From the NCBI RefSeq assembly GCF_014649955.1, contig NZ_BMUA01000029.1:1-64000 (forward strand): a DNA stretch of 64,000 nt, read 5' to 3'. The notes under the pieces are model-generated. The model was not told where the DNA came from. It ran no database searches and was given only the letters and a program-made list of their open reading frames with translations. This DNA is from Streptomyces violascens (GTDB lineage: Bacteria; Actinomycetota; Actinomycetes; Streptomycetales; Streptomycetaceae). The position numbers and the translations under genes are program-made. This document shows positions 26,211 through 34,259 of this stretch, piece after piece. Each line of letters begins with the position of its first letter. The first letter of the stretch is position 1.

Positions 26211-26855
26211 CTACCGGCGGCGCGGGAATCCTGTGAACCGCTCCTGGCGGGCGAGGCTGGTCAACAGCCCATCCGTTCCCTCGGTTTGTTCGCGTTCGGC
26301 CGCCTGCCACAGGGGCAGTACGTCCTGGACCTCGACCTCGTCACCCTCCAGAGCGTGCACAAGGGCTCGCACCGTGTCCCAGCGGGCCAAAACGGTTCCG
26401 CTGAGAACGTTCCTCACTGCGGCTGCAGCAGGACCCCCCGTCACCGCCTCGACGTAGCGCCCGAGGGCCTCGGTGGAGGGCGACCCGGCTCGAAGGTAGA
26501 AAACTTGGATGCTGTGGGCGAAGGCCCGCAGTGCGGGGTAGTCGGCCAGCGGAGGCAGGCAACTGGGACCGGGACAGTACGCCCGCACACCGACGGTGCC
26601 GGTACCCAGTACGAGCGCGCACGTGTCAGTGCTGGCGCCGCATCGATGGCACTGCCAGCTGCTGACCTTCTCTCCCCATGGCAGGGGCTCGCCCTTGTGG
26701 AATGACGTGAGCATCATCTCGCCCCAGGCACCGGGGTCAGCCCAGGCGCCGGGTTCCGCGGCCCCGCCGCGCCGGGCCTGGATGTACTTGGTGCCGCTGC
26801 GTTCCGCGCGGCTGCGGGCCCGGGATTTGGGACCGTTGGCTCCGCTCTTGGTCAT
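26211..26855 (-). CDS. hypothetical protein with Cys motifs and a helical C-terminus, 214 aa
   Basis: ATG at 26855. The basic N-terminus (MTKSGANGPKSRARSRAERS) is followed by two Cys pairs, WQCHRCGAST and YCPGPSCLPP, that could bind zinc. The C-terminal region (AAVRNVLSGTVLARWDTVRA) resembles the last helices of the actinobacterial XRE-like regulators that have S..tv..vlsG..lp.w..v. This suggests a DNA-binding accessory protein, by inference. Confidence 0.6.
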   Translation of the reverse strand: MTKSGANGPKSRARSRAERSGTKYIQARRGGAAEPGAWADPGAWGEMMLTSFHKGEPLPWGEKVSSWQCHRCGASTDTCALVLGTGTVGVRAYCPGPSCLPPLADYPALRAFAHSIQVFYLRAGSPSTEALGRYVEAVTGGPAAAAVRNVLSGTVLARWDTVRALVHALEGDEVEVQDVLPLWQAAEREQTEGTDGLLTSLARQERFTGFPRRR

Positions 26856-27140
26856 GACAGCCTCCGATACGGGACCCCACGCATCCTGCCGGGCTCGGGC
26901 GCCAACAGCGCAGGCAAGGGCGTATGCACTCCACGGGCCCGCGCCGGGAGGTCCCGGGGGTCCTTGGCCACCGTCCGGCAACGTGGGAGCCGGACGTATC
27001 AGGCGAACGGCGTGCGCGACCTGCCGCTGAACGGCAGCCTACCCGGCAGCACCGAGATGCCCCAGCCCGCCTCGTTGGCGACGGTTGCCGCCGCCTCGTT
27101 CCCGGTTTGCTCTGGGCCTGTTCATGGGCAGGAGCTCGTC

Positions 27141-27683
27141 GTGTCACGCACCTGGCTTTCCATCCGCGTCGAGCTGGTTTCGGGTCACGGAGCCGACTTC
27201 TGGCCGCGGCCTGGCCGGATCTTCGCGGCCGCCCGGACGCACTGCTTCACTGAACTCGCCACGGCCATCGACGCCGCCTTCGGCCGCTGGGACCTGTCGC
27301 ACCTGCACCAGTTCACGCTCGCGGACGGAACCGAGATCAGCCCGCTGGAGTGGTGGGACGACGAAGCCCCCGAGGGCACCGTCGACGGAGCTGCCACCCT
27401 TAGCCGTCTCAAGGCCGGCGCGAAGTTCGCGTACGTCTTCGACCTGGGCGACTACTGGGCCCATCTCTGCACTGTCGCCGAGCAGCGCATCGACCCGCTG
27501 AGGGCGCTCGGCGAGCGGCCCAGCAGCCCTGCGCCGTACTGGGGTTGGGGGGACCTTCCTGATCAGTACGCGCGGCGGTGGGACGGCGATGACGGTGAGT
27601 CACCGCAGCCCAAGCGTCCCGCCGGTGAGCTCAGCGATCTGCCTCCGATCCTGCCTGGCTGGGGCGAGCGCCCAGGGCGCTGA
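27141..27683 (+). CDS. pRiA4b ORF-3-like protein, 180 aa
   Basis: The GTG at 27141 follows CAGGAGC. The sequence WLSIRVELVSGHGADFWPRP, FGRWDLSHLHQFTLADG, then KFAYVFDLGDYWAHLCTV fits the plasmid pRiA4b ORF-3-like family: beta strands, a helix leading to HLHxF, and a YxYDxGDxWxH-like segment. Function is unknown, and members are common on plasmids and near mobile elements. The C-terminus adds about 50 Pro/Asp-rich residues. Confidence 0.8.
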   Translation: MSRTWLSIRVELVSGHGADFWPRPGRIFAAARTHCFTELATAIDAAFGRWDLSHLHQFTLADGTEISPLEWWDDEAPEGTVDGAATLSRLKAGAKFAYVFDLGDYWAHLCTVAEQRIDPLRALGERPSSPAPYWGWGDLPDQYARRWDGDDGESPQPKRPAGELSDLPPILPGWGERPGR

Positions 27684-27900
27684 CCGTTCCTGCGGGGCAG
27701 GTGATGCGGTCATGGCAATGCCCACTGCGACGCCGTACGGAACCGATCCTCCGGGGCCCGCCGGTCGGCTCATCGATGGGCATGAGCGTCCCCTGGGCAG
27801 TGGGAGTCGTCCCGGTCTGCGGCGTCCGGATGGGCCCCCGGAGGGCGATGGGCTGATAGCCGGCGGACGGTTGGGTGGGTAGGAACGTCTGTGCGGGGTT

Positions 27901-28467
27901 CTATCGCGCTACGGCCATGGTGTCGGCGACCTTGTCGTGCAGGCACTGCTGATATGGCTTGTCCCAGCAGCACCAGAGCGAGTTGAGCAACCCGAGGACC
28001 GGGATGATGCTCGCCACGGGCCAGAAGACCTCCCGGCTCAACGCACGCCAGAATCCAATGGTTTGTCCCGTCTCGCGGCGCACGATCCGTACCTTGCAGA
28101 TGCGCTTGCCCAGCGTGGAGCCGTACTTCCCTATGCAGAGCGGGTAGTAGAGGACGCCGGAAGCCACGACCCAGATGAGGAGGAGCGTGCGAGCGGTGGA
28201 GCCGCCTCCCGCATCGATCCACATGCTCAGCCAGATACCACCGGTGGCCATGTACCCGACGTACCACAAGACCAGGTCCAGCACTCGCGCGCCGAGCCTG
28301 GAGCCGAGGTCGGCCAGGCCGAACGGAGCGGCCATGCTTCCCATGTCGGCGGGCGTGCCGTACGGCGCCGGGTAGGGCTGATACATCGGGGTGTTGCCGA
28401 TCGAGCCAGGGGAAGGCGGAGCGGCTGAGTGCTGCGGGTACTGCGGGTACTGCGGGAGGTTCGACAT
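27901..28467 (-). CDS. RDD-family membrane protein, 188 aa
   Basis: Starts with a Pro/Tyr/Gln-rich cytoplasmic tail of about 45 residues (MSNLPQYPQYPQHSAAPPSP). Then comes an RDD domain: LGARVLDLVLWYVGYMATGG with the R..D of the first helix, a second helix (LLLIWVVASGVLYYPLCIGK), the conserved loop YGSTLGKRICKVRIVR and a third helix. RDD proteins are small three-helix membrane proteins, some linked to ion transport. The length is normal. It stands alone on its strand. Confidence 0.85.
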   Translation of the reverse strand: MSNLPQYPQYPQHSAAPPSPGSIGNTPMYQPYPAPYGTPADMGSMAAPFGLADLGSRLGARVLDLVLWYVGYMATGGIWLSMWIDAGGGSTARTLLLIWVVASGVLYYPLCIGKYGSTLGKRICKVRIVRRETGQTIGFWRALSREVFWPVASIIPVLGLLNSLWCCWDKPYQQCLHDKVADTMAVAR

Positions 28468-28644
28468 GCTTTCCTGTCTGAATAGATGTGGCGCGCAGTG
28501 ATCCTACGGCGGAGCGATCGGGCGGAGGTGGCCGCGTTGGTGGCAGTGCTCTGCCGGGTGAAGTCGATCGGTGCCGACGCCGGCTCGCGGTAGCAACTGA
28601 ACCGAGAGCCGGCGTCGGTGCCGTCTGTATAGGCGGGCAGCCAG

Positions 28645-28773
28645 TCACTCAGCTCGTTCGTTCTGCGGCGTCGGGCAGTCTGTCTGACGGCGGAGCAGAG
28701 TGGCGGCCGCGGCGGGCGGATCCTGGTCGAGGAACCCCACGGACGCGACCGCGGCCTGCTCCTGCTCGCTCAG
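28645..28773 (-). CDS. short ORF overlapping the end of the 28770 gene, 42 aa
   Basis: The frame encodes LSEQEQAAVASVGFLDQDPP and AATLLRRQTD, protein-like and different from the other frames. The first codon given is a CTG overlapping the TGA of the upstream gene; the only conventional start is a GTG at 28740 (31 aa). An in-frame TAG precedes the CTG, but upstream of it the frame is only a shadow of the larger gene. Possibly a coupled small protein or a fragment. Confidence 0.35.
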   Translation of the reverse strand: MSEQEQAAVASVGFLDQDPPAAAATLLRRQTDCPTPQNERAE

Positions 28774-30140
28774 CTAGCGCGGGCCGACTCCAGCTGAACT
28801 CTCGTGTACGTCGTCGCGCCGGATTGAGGAGTGTTCCGCAGCAGCTCGAAGAGGCCGTTCTCTGCCTCGTCGGCGCCGGACGTCATCGCGGGGGCAGAGA
28901 TGTCGTCCAGCAGAGCCCCCAGGAGCTGGGCGAGGGTGTGACAACCGGTCCCGGAGTAGCCCCAGCCCACACCCCAGCCCTCACGGTGCGGCGCGAACCA
29001 CACCGTGCCGTCCTCGGTACGGATCCAGCTCGTCTGCCCGCTCACGACCAAAGCGGCGAGCGGAGAGCGGGTAGGTAGGCGCTGCAGGCACAGGGTGAAG
29101 ATGTCTTCCCGGTCAGTGCCGGGGGCCCGGCGCAGCGCCGGGACGCCAGTGGCCGGGTCAAACAGCAGAACATCGGACTCCCCATGTGCGTTGTCGAGGA
29201 GATGCTTCTCCAGGACCGTCGGAGCCTGTCCGCGGTTTGCCGGCACCAGGCGCTGTTCCCACTCCCGGGTGACCGCGCAGGCCTTCGGGTCGACTATGAC
29301 GACGCCACCGGTATGCCAGTCCTGTCCGCCGTCCCAGCGCTGAACCAAGTCGGCTACACGGTGGGCCACGACATCCCGGCGCTCGGTGATGGCGAGCCAG
29401 CTGGCCCTCCGCACCATCTCCGAGGGCTCGGCCGGCTCCGGGTGACGCAACTCGGCCGGGACCGCGCCCAAGAGGAGGTGGGCGCCGTCGCCGCCTTCAG
29501 CCGCGTTCTCCTGTAGTTCGGTGATGTGGCGAGTGACGGCGTCGTGGTCACGGGCTCGGATCTCCCGGACGAGGTGCAGGCAGAGTTCAGCGGCTGGGGA
29601 GCCGTCCGGCTCGGCCGCCGCGAGATCGGCTGCCGCGCCGATGGGGTTGGTGACGTGGCAAGCCGGGACCACCGCGGGCGGGGCGCCCGGCTGCCACGCG
29701 GCGATCGCGTCGCGGTCCCGCAGCGTGGCGAACCAGTACGGAGCGCGCTGTCCGAGCACTGCCGCCAGGCGGGCCCACGTCGTCTCGTACTGGTGGGCGC
29801 CCTCGTCCATATCGCAGGCAACCAGCTTGGGCACGTACGGGTCGGAGACTTGAGTCGCCGCCATCGCCACCGCCACGCACGCGTACCGGGCACCAGCACG
29901 GTCCCGGTGACGTTGGCGCAGCGCCCGGAGCGCGCCGTGCACGCTGCCGTTGCCGTCGTGCAGCGCGTACGCGAGCCCGAACCCGCCTCGGTCGGTCTCC
30001 CAGCGCAGCACGGCGTAGTCGTCGACGAACTCCACCTCGTCAAAGTCGGCTCGCGGGCCTCCAGCCCAGCTCTCCAGCCACGCCCTGTCCTCGCCGCTGG
30101 TGGCAGCATCCTCCGGTGCCCGTCGGCTGAAAATGCTCAT
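28770..30140 (-). CDS. hypothetical protein, 456 aa
   Basis: Unrecognised large soluble protein. Starts MSIFSRRAPEDAATSGEDRA. Notable segments: a beta-rich N-terminal domain (DYAVLRWETDRGGFGLAYAL), a central helical region, and a C-terminal domain with TSWIRTEDGTVWFAPH and GWGVGWGYSGTG, a Trp/Gly-rich strand pair. No membrane helix, P-loop or catalytic signature was found. Confidence 0.7.
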   Translation of the reverse strand: MSIFSRRAPEDAATSGEDRAWLESWAGGPRADFDEVEFVDDYAVLRWETDRGGFGLAYALHDGNGSVHGALRALRQRHRDRAGARYACVAVAMAATQVSDPYVPKLVACDMDEGAHQYETTWARLAAVLGQRAPYWFATLRDRDAIAAWQPGAPPAVVPACHVTNPIGAAADLAAAEPDGSPAAELCLHLVREIRARDHDAVTRHITELQENAAEGGDGAHLLLGAVPAELRHPEPAEPSEMVRRASWLAITERRDVVAHRVADLVQRWDGGQDWHTGGVVIVDPKACAVTREWEQRLVPANRGQAPTVLEKHLLDNAHGESDVLLFDPATGVPALRRAPGTDREDIFTLCLQRLPTRSPLAALVVSGQTSWIRTEDGTVWFAPHREGWGVGWGYSGTGCHTLAQLLGALLDDISAPAMTSGADEAENGLFELLRNTPQSGATTYTRVQLESARAS

Positions 30141-30356
30141 GAAAACCCCTCCTCGACATCACGATGCGGCCCATCCGGGCCTGGACCGAACTCGACACTG
30201 CACGCGGACAGGTACTTGCGGGACGTCGGCCTGCTACATCCCGCAAGCCCCCGGACAACGAGCAGCGGCGTTCACCACCGATCCTGGGAGCACCGGCCTG
30301 TGGACAGAGGCGCCCGTGCGCCAGCGGACGGGTAGAGCCGCTCCAGCCTTGCTGCA

Positions 30357-30452
30357 TCAACTCCGGGACCGCGCGGCGCAGATCGGCAGCAGGTTGGTGC
30401 AGTTGCCGAGTACGCCGGTGACAGTGGGTAATTCCTTGCCATGTGGGTTCAC
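30357..30452 (-). CDS. short ORF coupled to the acetyltransferase gene, 31 aa
   Basis: The GTG at 30452 overlaps the TGA of the GNAT gene (GTGA). It encodes VNPHGKELPTVTGVLGNCTN then LLPICAARSRS. The overlap is the style of coupling used throughout this window, which is the main support. A peptide of this size at the end of a RiPP cluster could be functional or accidental. Confidence 0.3.
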   Translation of the reverse strand: MNPHGKELPTVTGVLGNCTNLLPICAARSRS

Positions 30453-31165
30453 CGGATGGTGAGCAACTCTCCGAGGACACCGGCGCGGTAGGAGACACGC
30501 GGGGCCAATGGGCGCGCCAGATGCCGCATCGACGCAGTGGCCGGGTACCGGATCCGGCCGGCAGGCAGTCCCAGGTCGAGTGGAGCCCCGGGCGGCAGGA
30601 CATGAAAGCCGACGGCCTCGTAGTACCGCTCCAAATGCGGCTTATGGGTGTGGATTCCGCCCAGCATCGCCTCGTAGCCCTGGCCGCTGTAGAAGCGGAT
30701 CATTTCGTTGACGAGTCGGTGCCCCAGCCCCTGGCCGCGGGCGCTGTCGGCCACCGACACCGCTTCCAACTCGACGAGCGACCTCGACAGCCTCAGGCAC
30801 AGTTGCCGGCCCAGAGTCGACTCCATCTCCATCAGCCACTCCACGGGCGGGATCGCATGAGCGAGGCCGACCACCTGTCCCTCAGGGTGCTCCTGGGCGA
30901 GCAGCAGGGTCGAGGTGCCGAAGTGTGCTGGCATGCAGAAGCCGGTGCGCATCCGGTTGATGATCTCCTCGGGCATCGCGGCATCCATGAAATCCACCGG
31001 CTCCAGGAGGGCGCGCACCACATCGGGGTCATCGTCCATGGTGGCTGGGCGGATCAGGTACCGCTCCGGTATCACAACGCCGAGAACGGCATCGGGCCCG
31101 GTCGCCGCCTGCGGCGCATTGCGGCGTTCTGCGCGTCGTCGAGAAGCTCGTCCCATGCCTCTCAT
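30449..31165 (-). CDS. GNAT acetyltransferase, proposed lasso peptide Lys acetylase
   Basis: GNAT N-acetyltransferase fold: RPATMDDDPDVVRALLEPVD at the N-terminal strand-helix, motif A LEAVSVADSARGQGLGHRLV with the acetyl-CoA-binding RGQGLG loop, then YEAMLGGIHTHKPHLERYYE and GFHVLPPG (motif B). The basic N-terminus is about 25 residues longer than minimal GNATs. It lies on the same strand as the lasso genes, downstream of the transporter, separated by a hairpin at 31380-31410, so it may have its own promoter. In albusnodin biosynthesis a GNAT acetylates the lysine directly after the ring-closing Asp. The core predicted here has a lysine at the same place, so this enzyme is the likely partner. 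Self-resistance by drug acetylation is an alternative role. Confidence 0.85.
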   Translation of the reverse strand: MRGMGRASRRRAERRNAPQAATGPDAVLGVVIPERYLIRPATMDDDPDVVRALLEPVDFMDAAMPEEIINRMRTGFCMPAHFGTSTLLLAQEHPEGQVVGLAHAIPPVEWLMEMESTLGRQLCLRLSRSLVELEAVSVADSARGQGLGHRLVNEMIRFYSGQGYEAMLGGIHTHKPHLERYYEAVGFHVLPPGAPLDLGLPAGRIRYPATASMRHLARPLAPRVSYRAGVLGELLTIR

Positions 31166-31295
31166 TCTTCCCCAACTCTGCTCAGAGCGGCGTGCGTTAC
31201 GCCCTCACCTCCTCGACGCCAACCCCGCGGCGGGAATGGTGTTGCCGAACGAGACGGCCCTCTCGCATGGCCGAACTGTGAGAGAGGGGATGCGT

Positions 31296-31364
31296 ATGAA
31301 GACCAGCAGCGACACCCGGTGGGATTTCGTCCAGATCATCTGTGCCGACTCGATCTGGAACTGA
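31296..31364 (+). CDS. 22-residue peptide gene between the GNAT and transporter genes
   Basis: On the opposite strand to the lasso genes. AGAGGGG lies 6 nt before the ATG at 31296. The product starts MKTSSDTRWDFVQI and ends ICADSIWN, with one Cys and two Trp. The stop is followed 15 bp later by an 11-bp perfect hairpin. A clean ribosome site, a short frame and a terminator argue for a real peptide gene. It may be a signal peptide or a second RiPP precursor. I know no family with this sequence. Confidence 0.5.
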   Translation: MKTSSDTRWDFVQIICADSIWN

Positions 31365-31379
31365 CCACCCGGCTACCAA

Positions 31380-31410
31380 CTGAGCTCCGGACCCAAGGGC
31401 CGGAGCTCAG
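31380..31410. terminator. bidirectional hairpin terminator
   Basis: CTGAGCTCCGG (31380-31390) pairs perfectly with CCGGAGCTCAG (31400-31410). It lies between the plus-strand peptide gene and the end of the minus-strand transporter gene, so it can serve both. Confidence 0.8.
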
Positions 31411-31486
31411 TCATAGGGACTGGCCACCCTGAAGTCGTGCCAACGTATCCGATCCCCCGCCCGAGCAGACAGGGCAACTTGCCAGG

Positions 31487-33376
31487 TCATGCTCGGTCGT
31501 CCTGCAGCATGAGCATCTCGAAGAAGATCGATGTTGCTCCGCGGCTGACGAGGTCGTCGTACGTCCCCGTCTCGGCGACGCGGCCCTGATCGAGGACGAT
31601 GATTCGGTCAGCGAGACGGGTGTTGGCCAGCCTGTGTGTGATGAATACGGTTGCCCGCCCTGCGGCGAGCGTCTTGAGCCGGGTGTAGATCCGGTGTTCG
31701 GCGCGGGCGTCGAGCGCGGCGGTCGGCTCGTCCATCACCAGCACCGGGGCATCGCGATGAAACGCTCGGGCGACGGCGACGCGTTGCCACTGTCCGCCGG
31801 ACAGATCGTGTCCGCCCCACCAGGAGCGGGCCAGCGATGTGTCGAGCCCGTGAGGCAGGCCGGCGATGACGATGTCGGCGCCGGATGCCTCGGCGGCTGC
31901 GTGGACAGCGCTGTCGCCGTCGGGCCTGGGCTGGCCAAGGGTGATGTTTTCGCGGGCAGCCAAGGGCCAGCGAGTGTAGTCCTGCGGCACCAGTGCCACC
32001 TTGGACAGCACCCCTGCCGGGTCGGCGTCGGCCAGGTCCAGGCCGTCCCACCTCACCGACCCTGTCGTGGGGAGGAAGAGACCGGTCAGCACCCGGGCCA
32101 GGGTGCTCTTGCCGGCGCCGTTCTCGCCCACCAGGGCGATGACCTCGCCTCGCTTGAGATCCAGGCTGATGCCGTCGAGCGCGGGCCGGTCGGCTCCGGG
32201 GTAGGTGAAGGAGACATCGCGGGCGGTGATCACCTGCGGTCCATCGTCAGCGACCCGGGCCGAACCGCGGTGGGCTGTCCAGGGCTTGGCCACTGCGAGG
32301 AAGCGCGCCCAGTCGTCCAGGGACAGCGAGGTGCGGAAGAGCCGGGCCCCGGCCCGCACCGTGGTGGCCAAGGCCGTCCCGGAGGTCCGCACCGCCAGTG
32401 CGGCGGTCCCCGCCCCGGCCAACTCCATACGTCCGCTGGCCACCAGGAGCACGAGCATGCCCCAGGTGGCGGCGGTGCCCACGGCGGTGAGCGCGTCGCC
32501 GATGCCCTGTACCACCAGTGCCTTATGGGTGGCCTTGAGCTGTTCGGCCTCCAGGCGGCTGGAGACGATCCGGTACTGCCGGATCAGGAAGCCGGCCATG
32601 GTACCCGCGCGGACCTCATCGGCGGTGTTCCGCTCGGTGGTGTAGGAGCGGAACACATTGCGGAGCCGGGAGTCCGCCAGGTTGCGGTGGTGGGCGGCGT
32701 GTTCGATCCGCGCCCCTCGCACCGCGCCCCAGGCGCACGGGATGACGGAGAGGACCAGCAGCGGGAGCATCACCGGGTTCAGGACGGTGACGACGGTCGC
32801 GGCGGCGGCCAACTGGGCGGCTGCGGAGGTGAGGAGCTGGGCGTCGAGGATGAGGTCGCCGGTCTTGTCCGCGCCGTCGGAGGCGGCGGCGTGGGCGTCC
32901 TCGAAGTCCGGTTCTTCGTAGGCGACGAGCTCGGCGGCAGTGGCGGCGGTGATGACTTCGAGGTCGGCCTCGCGGACGGCCTTCGGCGCGAGCCGGGCGG
33001 CGGCCGCGCGGGCAGCGGCATCCAGCACATAGCGGCCACCAGCCGCGAGCGCGAGGACGATCACGGCGGTCAGGTTGGCGCGCAGACTGGCGGCGATGTC
33101 TGCGGTGAACACGGCGGCCAGCACGCGGGTGGTGGCCGCGAGCCCGGTCGCGGTGAGCGCCGCGGCGCCGATCTGGCAGGTCAGCAAGGTCAGGACGGCA
33201 GGGCGGTCGGTTCGCCATCCCAGGCGGGCTGCCTCGTTGAGCGTGCGGGGCAGACGGCGCGCTATGGCCCAGGTGGACAGGTTGACGCTCGCCTCGAAGT
33301 GCCGGTCGGAGGCCAGGCGCATCACGGGCGGCTGGCCCGTTGCGGTGACGGGCGGCGAGGATACGGAAGTGCTCAC
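31487..33376 (-). CDS. lasso peptide ABC exporter (fused membrane and ATPase domains), 629 aa
   Basis: The N-terminal two thirds carry about six membrane helices (LTLLTCQIGAAALTATGLAA, VTVLNPVMLPLLVLSVIPCA, TWGMLVLLVASG). The ATPase domain has Walker A GENGAGKST, Q-loop VALVPQDYTRW, signature LSGGQ, Walker B VLVMDEPTAAL and H-loop FITHRL. It is an exporter half-transporter with no peptidase C39 domain, as expected for lasso peptides, whose leader is cut by the B proteins. The start is uncertain: GTG at 33376, with an in-frame ATG at 33475 adding 33 residues; neither has a clear ribosome site. A TCACTCG-TT-CGAGTGA inverted repeat lies upstream at 33483-33498, in the gap after the protease gene. 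Confidence 0.9.
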   Translation of the reverse strand: MSTSVSSPPVTATGQPPVMRLASDRHFEASVNLSTWAIARRLPRTLNEAARLGWRTDRPAVLTLLTCQIGAAALTATGLAATTRVLAAVFTADIAASLRANLTAVIVLALAAGGRYVLDAAARAAAARLAPKAVREADLEVITAATAAELVAYEEPDFEDAHAAASDGADKTGDLILDAQLLTSAAAQLAAAATVVTVLNPVMLPLLVLSVIPCAWGAVRGARIEHAAHHRNLADSRLRNVFRSYTTERNTADEVRAGTMAGFLIRQYRIVSSRLEAEQLKATHKALVVQGIGDALTAVGTAATWGMLVLLVASGRMELAGAGTAALAVRTSGTALATTVRAGARLFRTSLSLDDWARFLAVAKPWTAHRGSARVADDGPQVITARDVSFTYPGADRPALDGISLDLKRGEVIALVGENGAGKSTLARVLTGLFLPTTGSVRWDGLDLADADPAGVLSKVALVPQDYTRWPLAARENITLGQPRPDGDSAVHAAAEASGADIVIAGLPHGLDTSLARSWWGGHDLSGGQWQRVAVARAFHRDAPVLVMDEPTAALDARAEHRIYTRLKTLAAGRATVFITHRLANTRLADRIIVLDQGRVAETGTYDDLVSRGATSIFFEMLMLQDDRA

Positions 33377-33482
33377 TGCCCAATCAGGGAGCCGAGCCGG
33401 GCGGCGGGGCAACGGAGTTGTTCCGCACCTTGGGGATCGTTCCAGGTCGTCCGCATCGGGCGTCAATCGCGACATGCGGTTT

Positions 33483-33498
33483 TCACTCGTTCGAGTGA
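33483..33498. promoter_or_regulatory. 7-bp inverted repeat upstream of the transporter gene
   Basis: TCACTCG TT CGAGTGA at 33483-33498, between the protease gene (ends 33559) and the transporter start. It could be a regulator site or a weak attenuator that separates transporter from biosynthesis expression. Confidence 0.4.
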
Positions 33499-33558
33499 TG
33501 CTGTGGTCCGGGACAGGGAGGCTCGGGCGGCCCCGGACCACAGCGGCCCGGGCGCCGT

Positions 33559-33975
33559 CTACGGGACAGCGAGGACCGGTGTCCAGGGCCGGTCGACGGC
33601 GTCGCCGATGTCCCGGCCGACCGCTCCCTCGGGGACTTCGGCCCAGGCGTGCGCGGCGTCGGGCAGGAAGCGGGCGCCGAGCACCCAGCGGGCCTGGCGG
33701 CCGGTCAGCGCGGTCGCGATGACGGTGGCGAGGCTGATCTCCATGCAGGCGATCCGGCCCGGCCACCAGGAGGGGATGACCGCCAGCACAGCGGTGTATA
33801 GGGCTTCGAGGCGGGTGCGGCGCGCATACGGCAGGCCGCGCAGCAGCCGCACGGCGCCGATCTGCCAGCGCAACGGCCACTGGCTCATGACCAGGGACAG
33901 CGCGAGCGCGACGGCCGCGACCAGGCGGTCCCGGCGCGGCGCGGTCGGCCGGGCAGTGGGGACCATGACCGTCAC
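33559..33975 (-). CDS. lasso leader peptidase (B2, transglutaminase-like), 138 aa
   Basis: Cysteine protease that removes the lasso precursor leader. It shows the B2 pattern: a helical N-terminus with W.....RLLRGLPY, the catalytic Cys in RIACMEISLATVI (Cys77) and the catalytic His in FLPDAAHAWAEV (His109). The usual text before the His is (R)F.AHAWVE, so the active site is intact. The GTG at 33975 overlaps the stop of the B1 gene (GTGA), and an ATG lies 9 bp downstream. The length is typical of stand-alone B2 proteins. Confidence 0.88.
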   Translation of the reverse strand: MTVMVPTARPTAPRRDRLVAAVALALSLVMSQWPLRWQIGAVRLLRGLPYARRTRLEALYTAVLAVIPSWWPGRIACMEISLATVIATALTGRQARWVLGARFLPDAAHAWAEVPEGAVGRDIGDAVDRPWTPVLAVP

Positions 33976-34259
33976 CGCCACCACCTCCGCCGGGGTGAGC
34001 GGGCGGTGTCGACAAGCACCCCGGTGGCCACCAGGTGGTCGACGAACACGGCGATCTGCTCGCCGACCACCTGCGGGTCCTGGCCGGTGGGGATGGCCAC
34101 TTCGTCGGCGAGCCCGGCCGTGCCGCCGCGGACGGTGACGGCATGCCAGATCTTCGCAGCGTCCGCATCGAGCATCAGCCACGCGCCCCGCCGGACGTCG
34201 AGCACCGCCGTGCCGTACGGGCCTGCGGCGTAGTGGACATGGGATGCAGGGGTCAGCAC
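33972..34259 (-). CDS. lasso leader-binding protein (B1, PqqD/RRE), 95 aa
   Basis: RiPP recognition element that binds the leader peptide and delivers it to the protease and cyclase. The GTG at 34259 has a perfect GGGAGGTGA ribosome site and overlaps the end of the cyclase gene. The sequence YGTAVLDVRRGAWLMLDADA followed by AAKIWHAV and a helical C-terminus (VVGEQIAVFVDHLVATGVLV) is the PqqD-like winged fold (strands with G..xLD...g....Ln..A..iW). The C-terminal tail is basic. Confidence 0.88.
   Translation of the reverse strand: MLTPASHVHYAAGPYGTAVLDVRRGAWLMLDADAAKIWHAVTVRGGTAGLADEVAIPTGQDPQVVGEQIAVFVDHLVATGVLVDTARSPRRRWWR

Noticed and set aside
28645..28773. TAG before this short ORF as evidence for recoding
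   Set aside because: Upstream of that TAG the frame is just a shadow of the 28770 gene, so no protein continuity is lost there.
31634..34138. 834-codon plus-strand frame antisense to the lasso transporter and protease
   Set aside because: It is a third-position shadow of the minus-strand genes, rich in Arg, Gly and Val, with no motif; the opposite strand has complete ABC transporter and B2 signatures.
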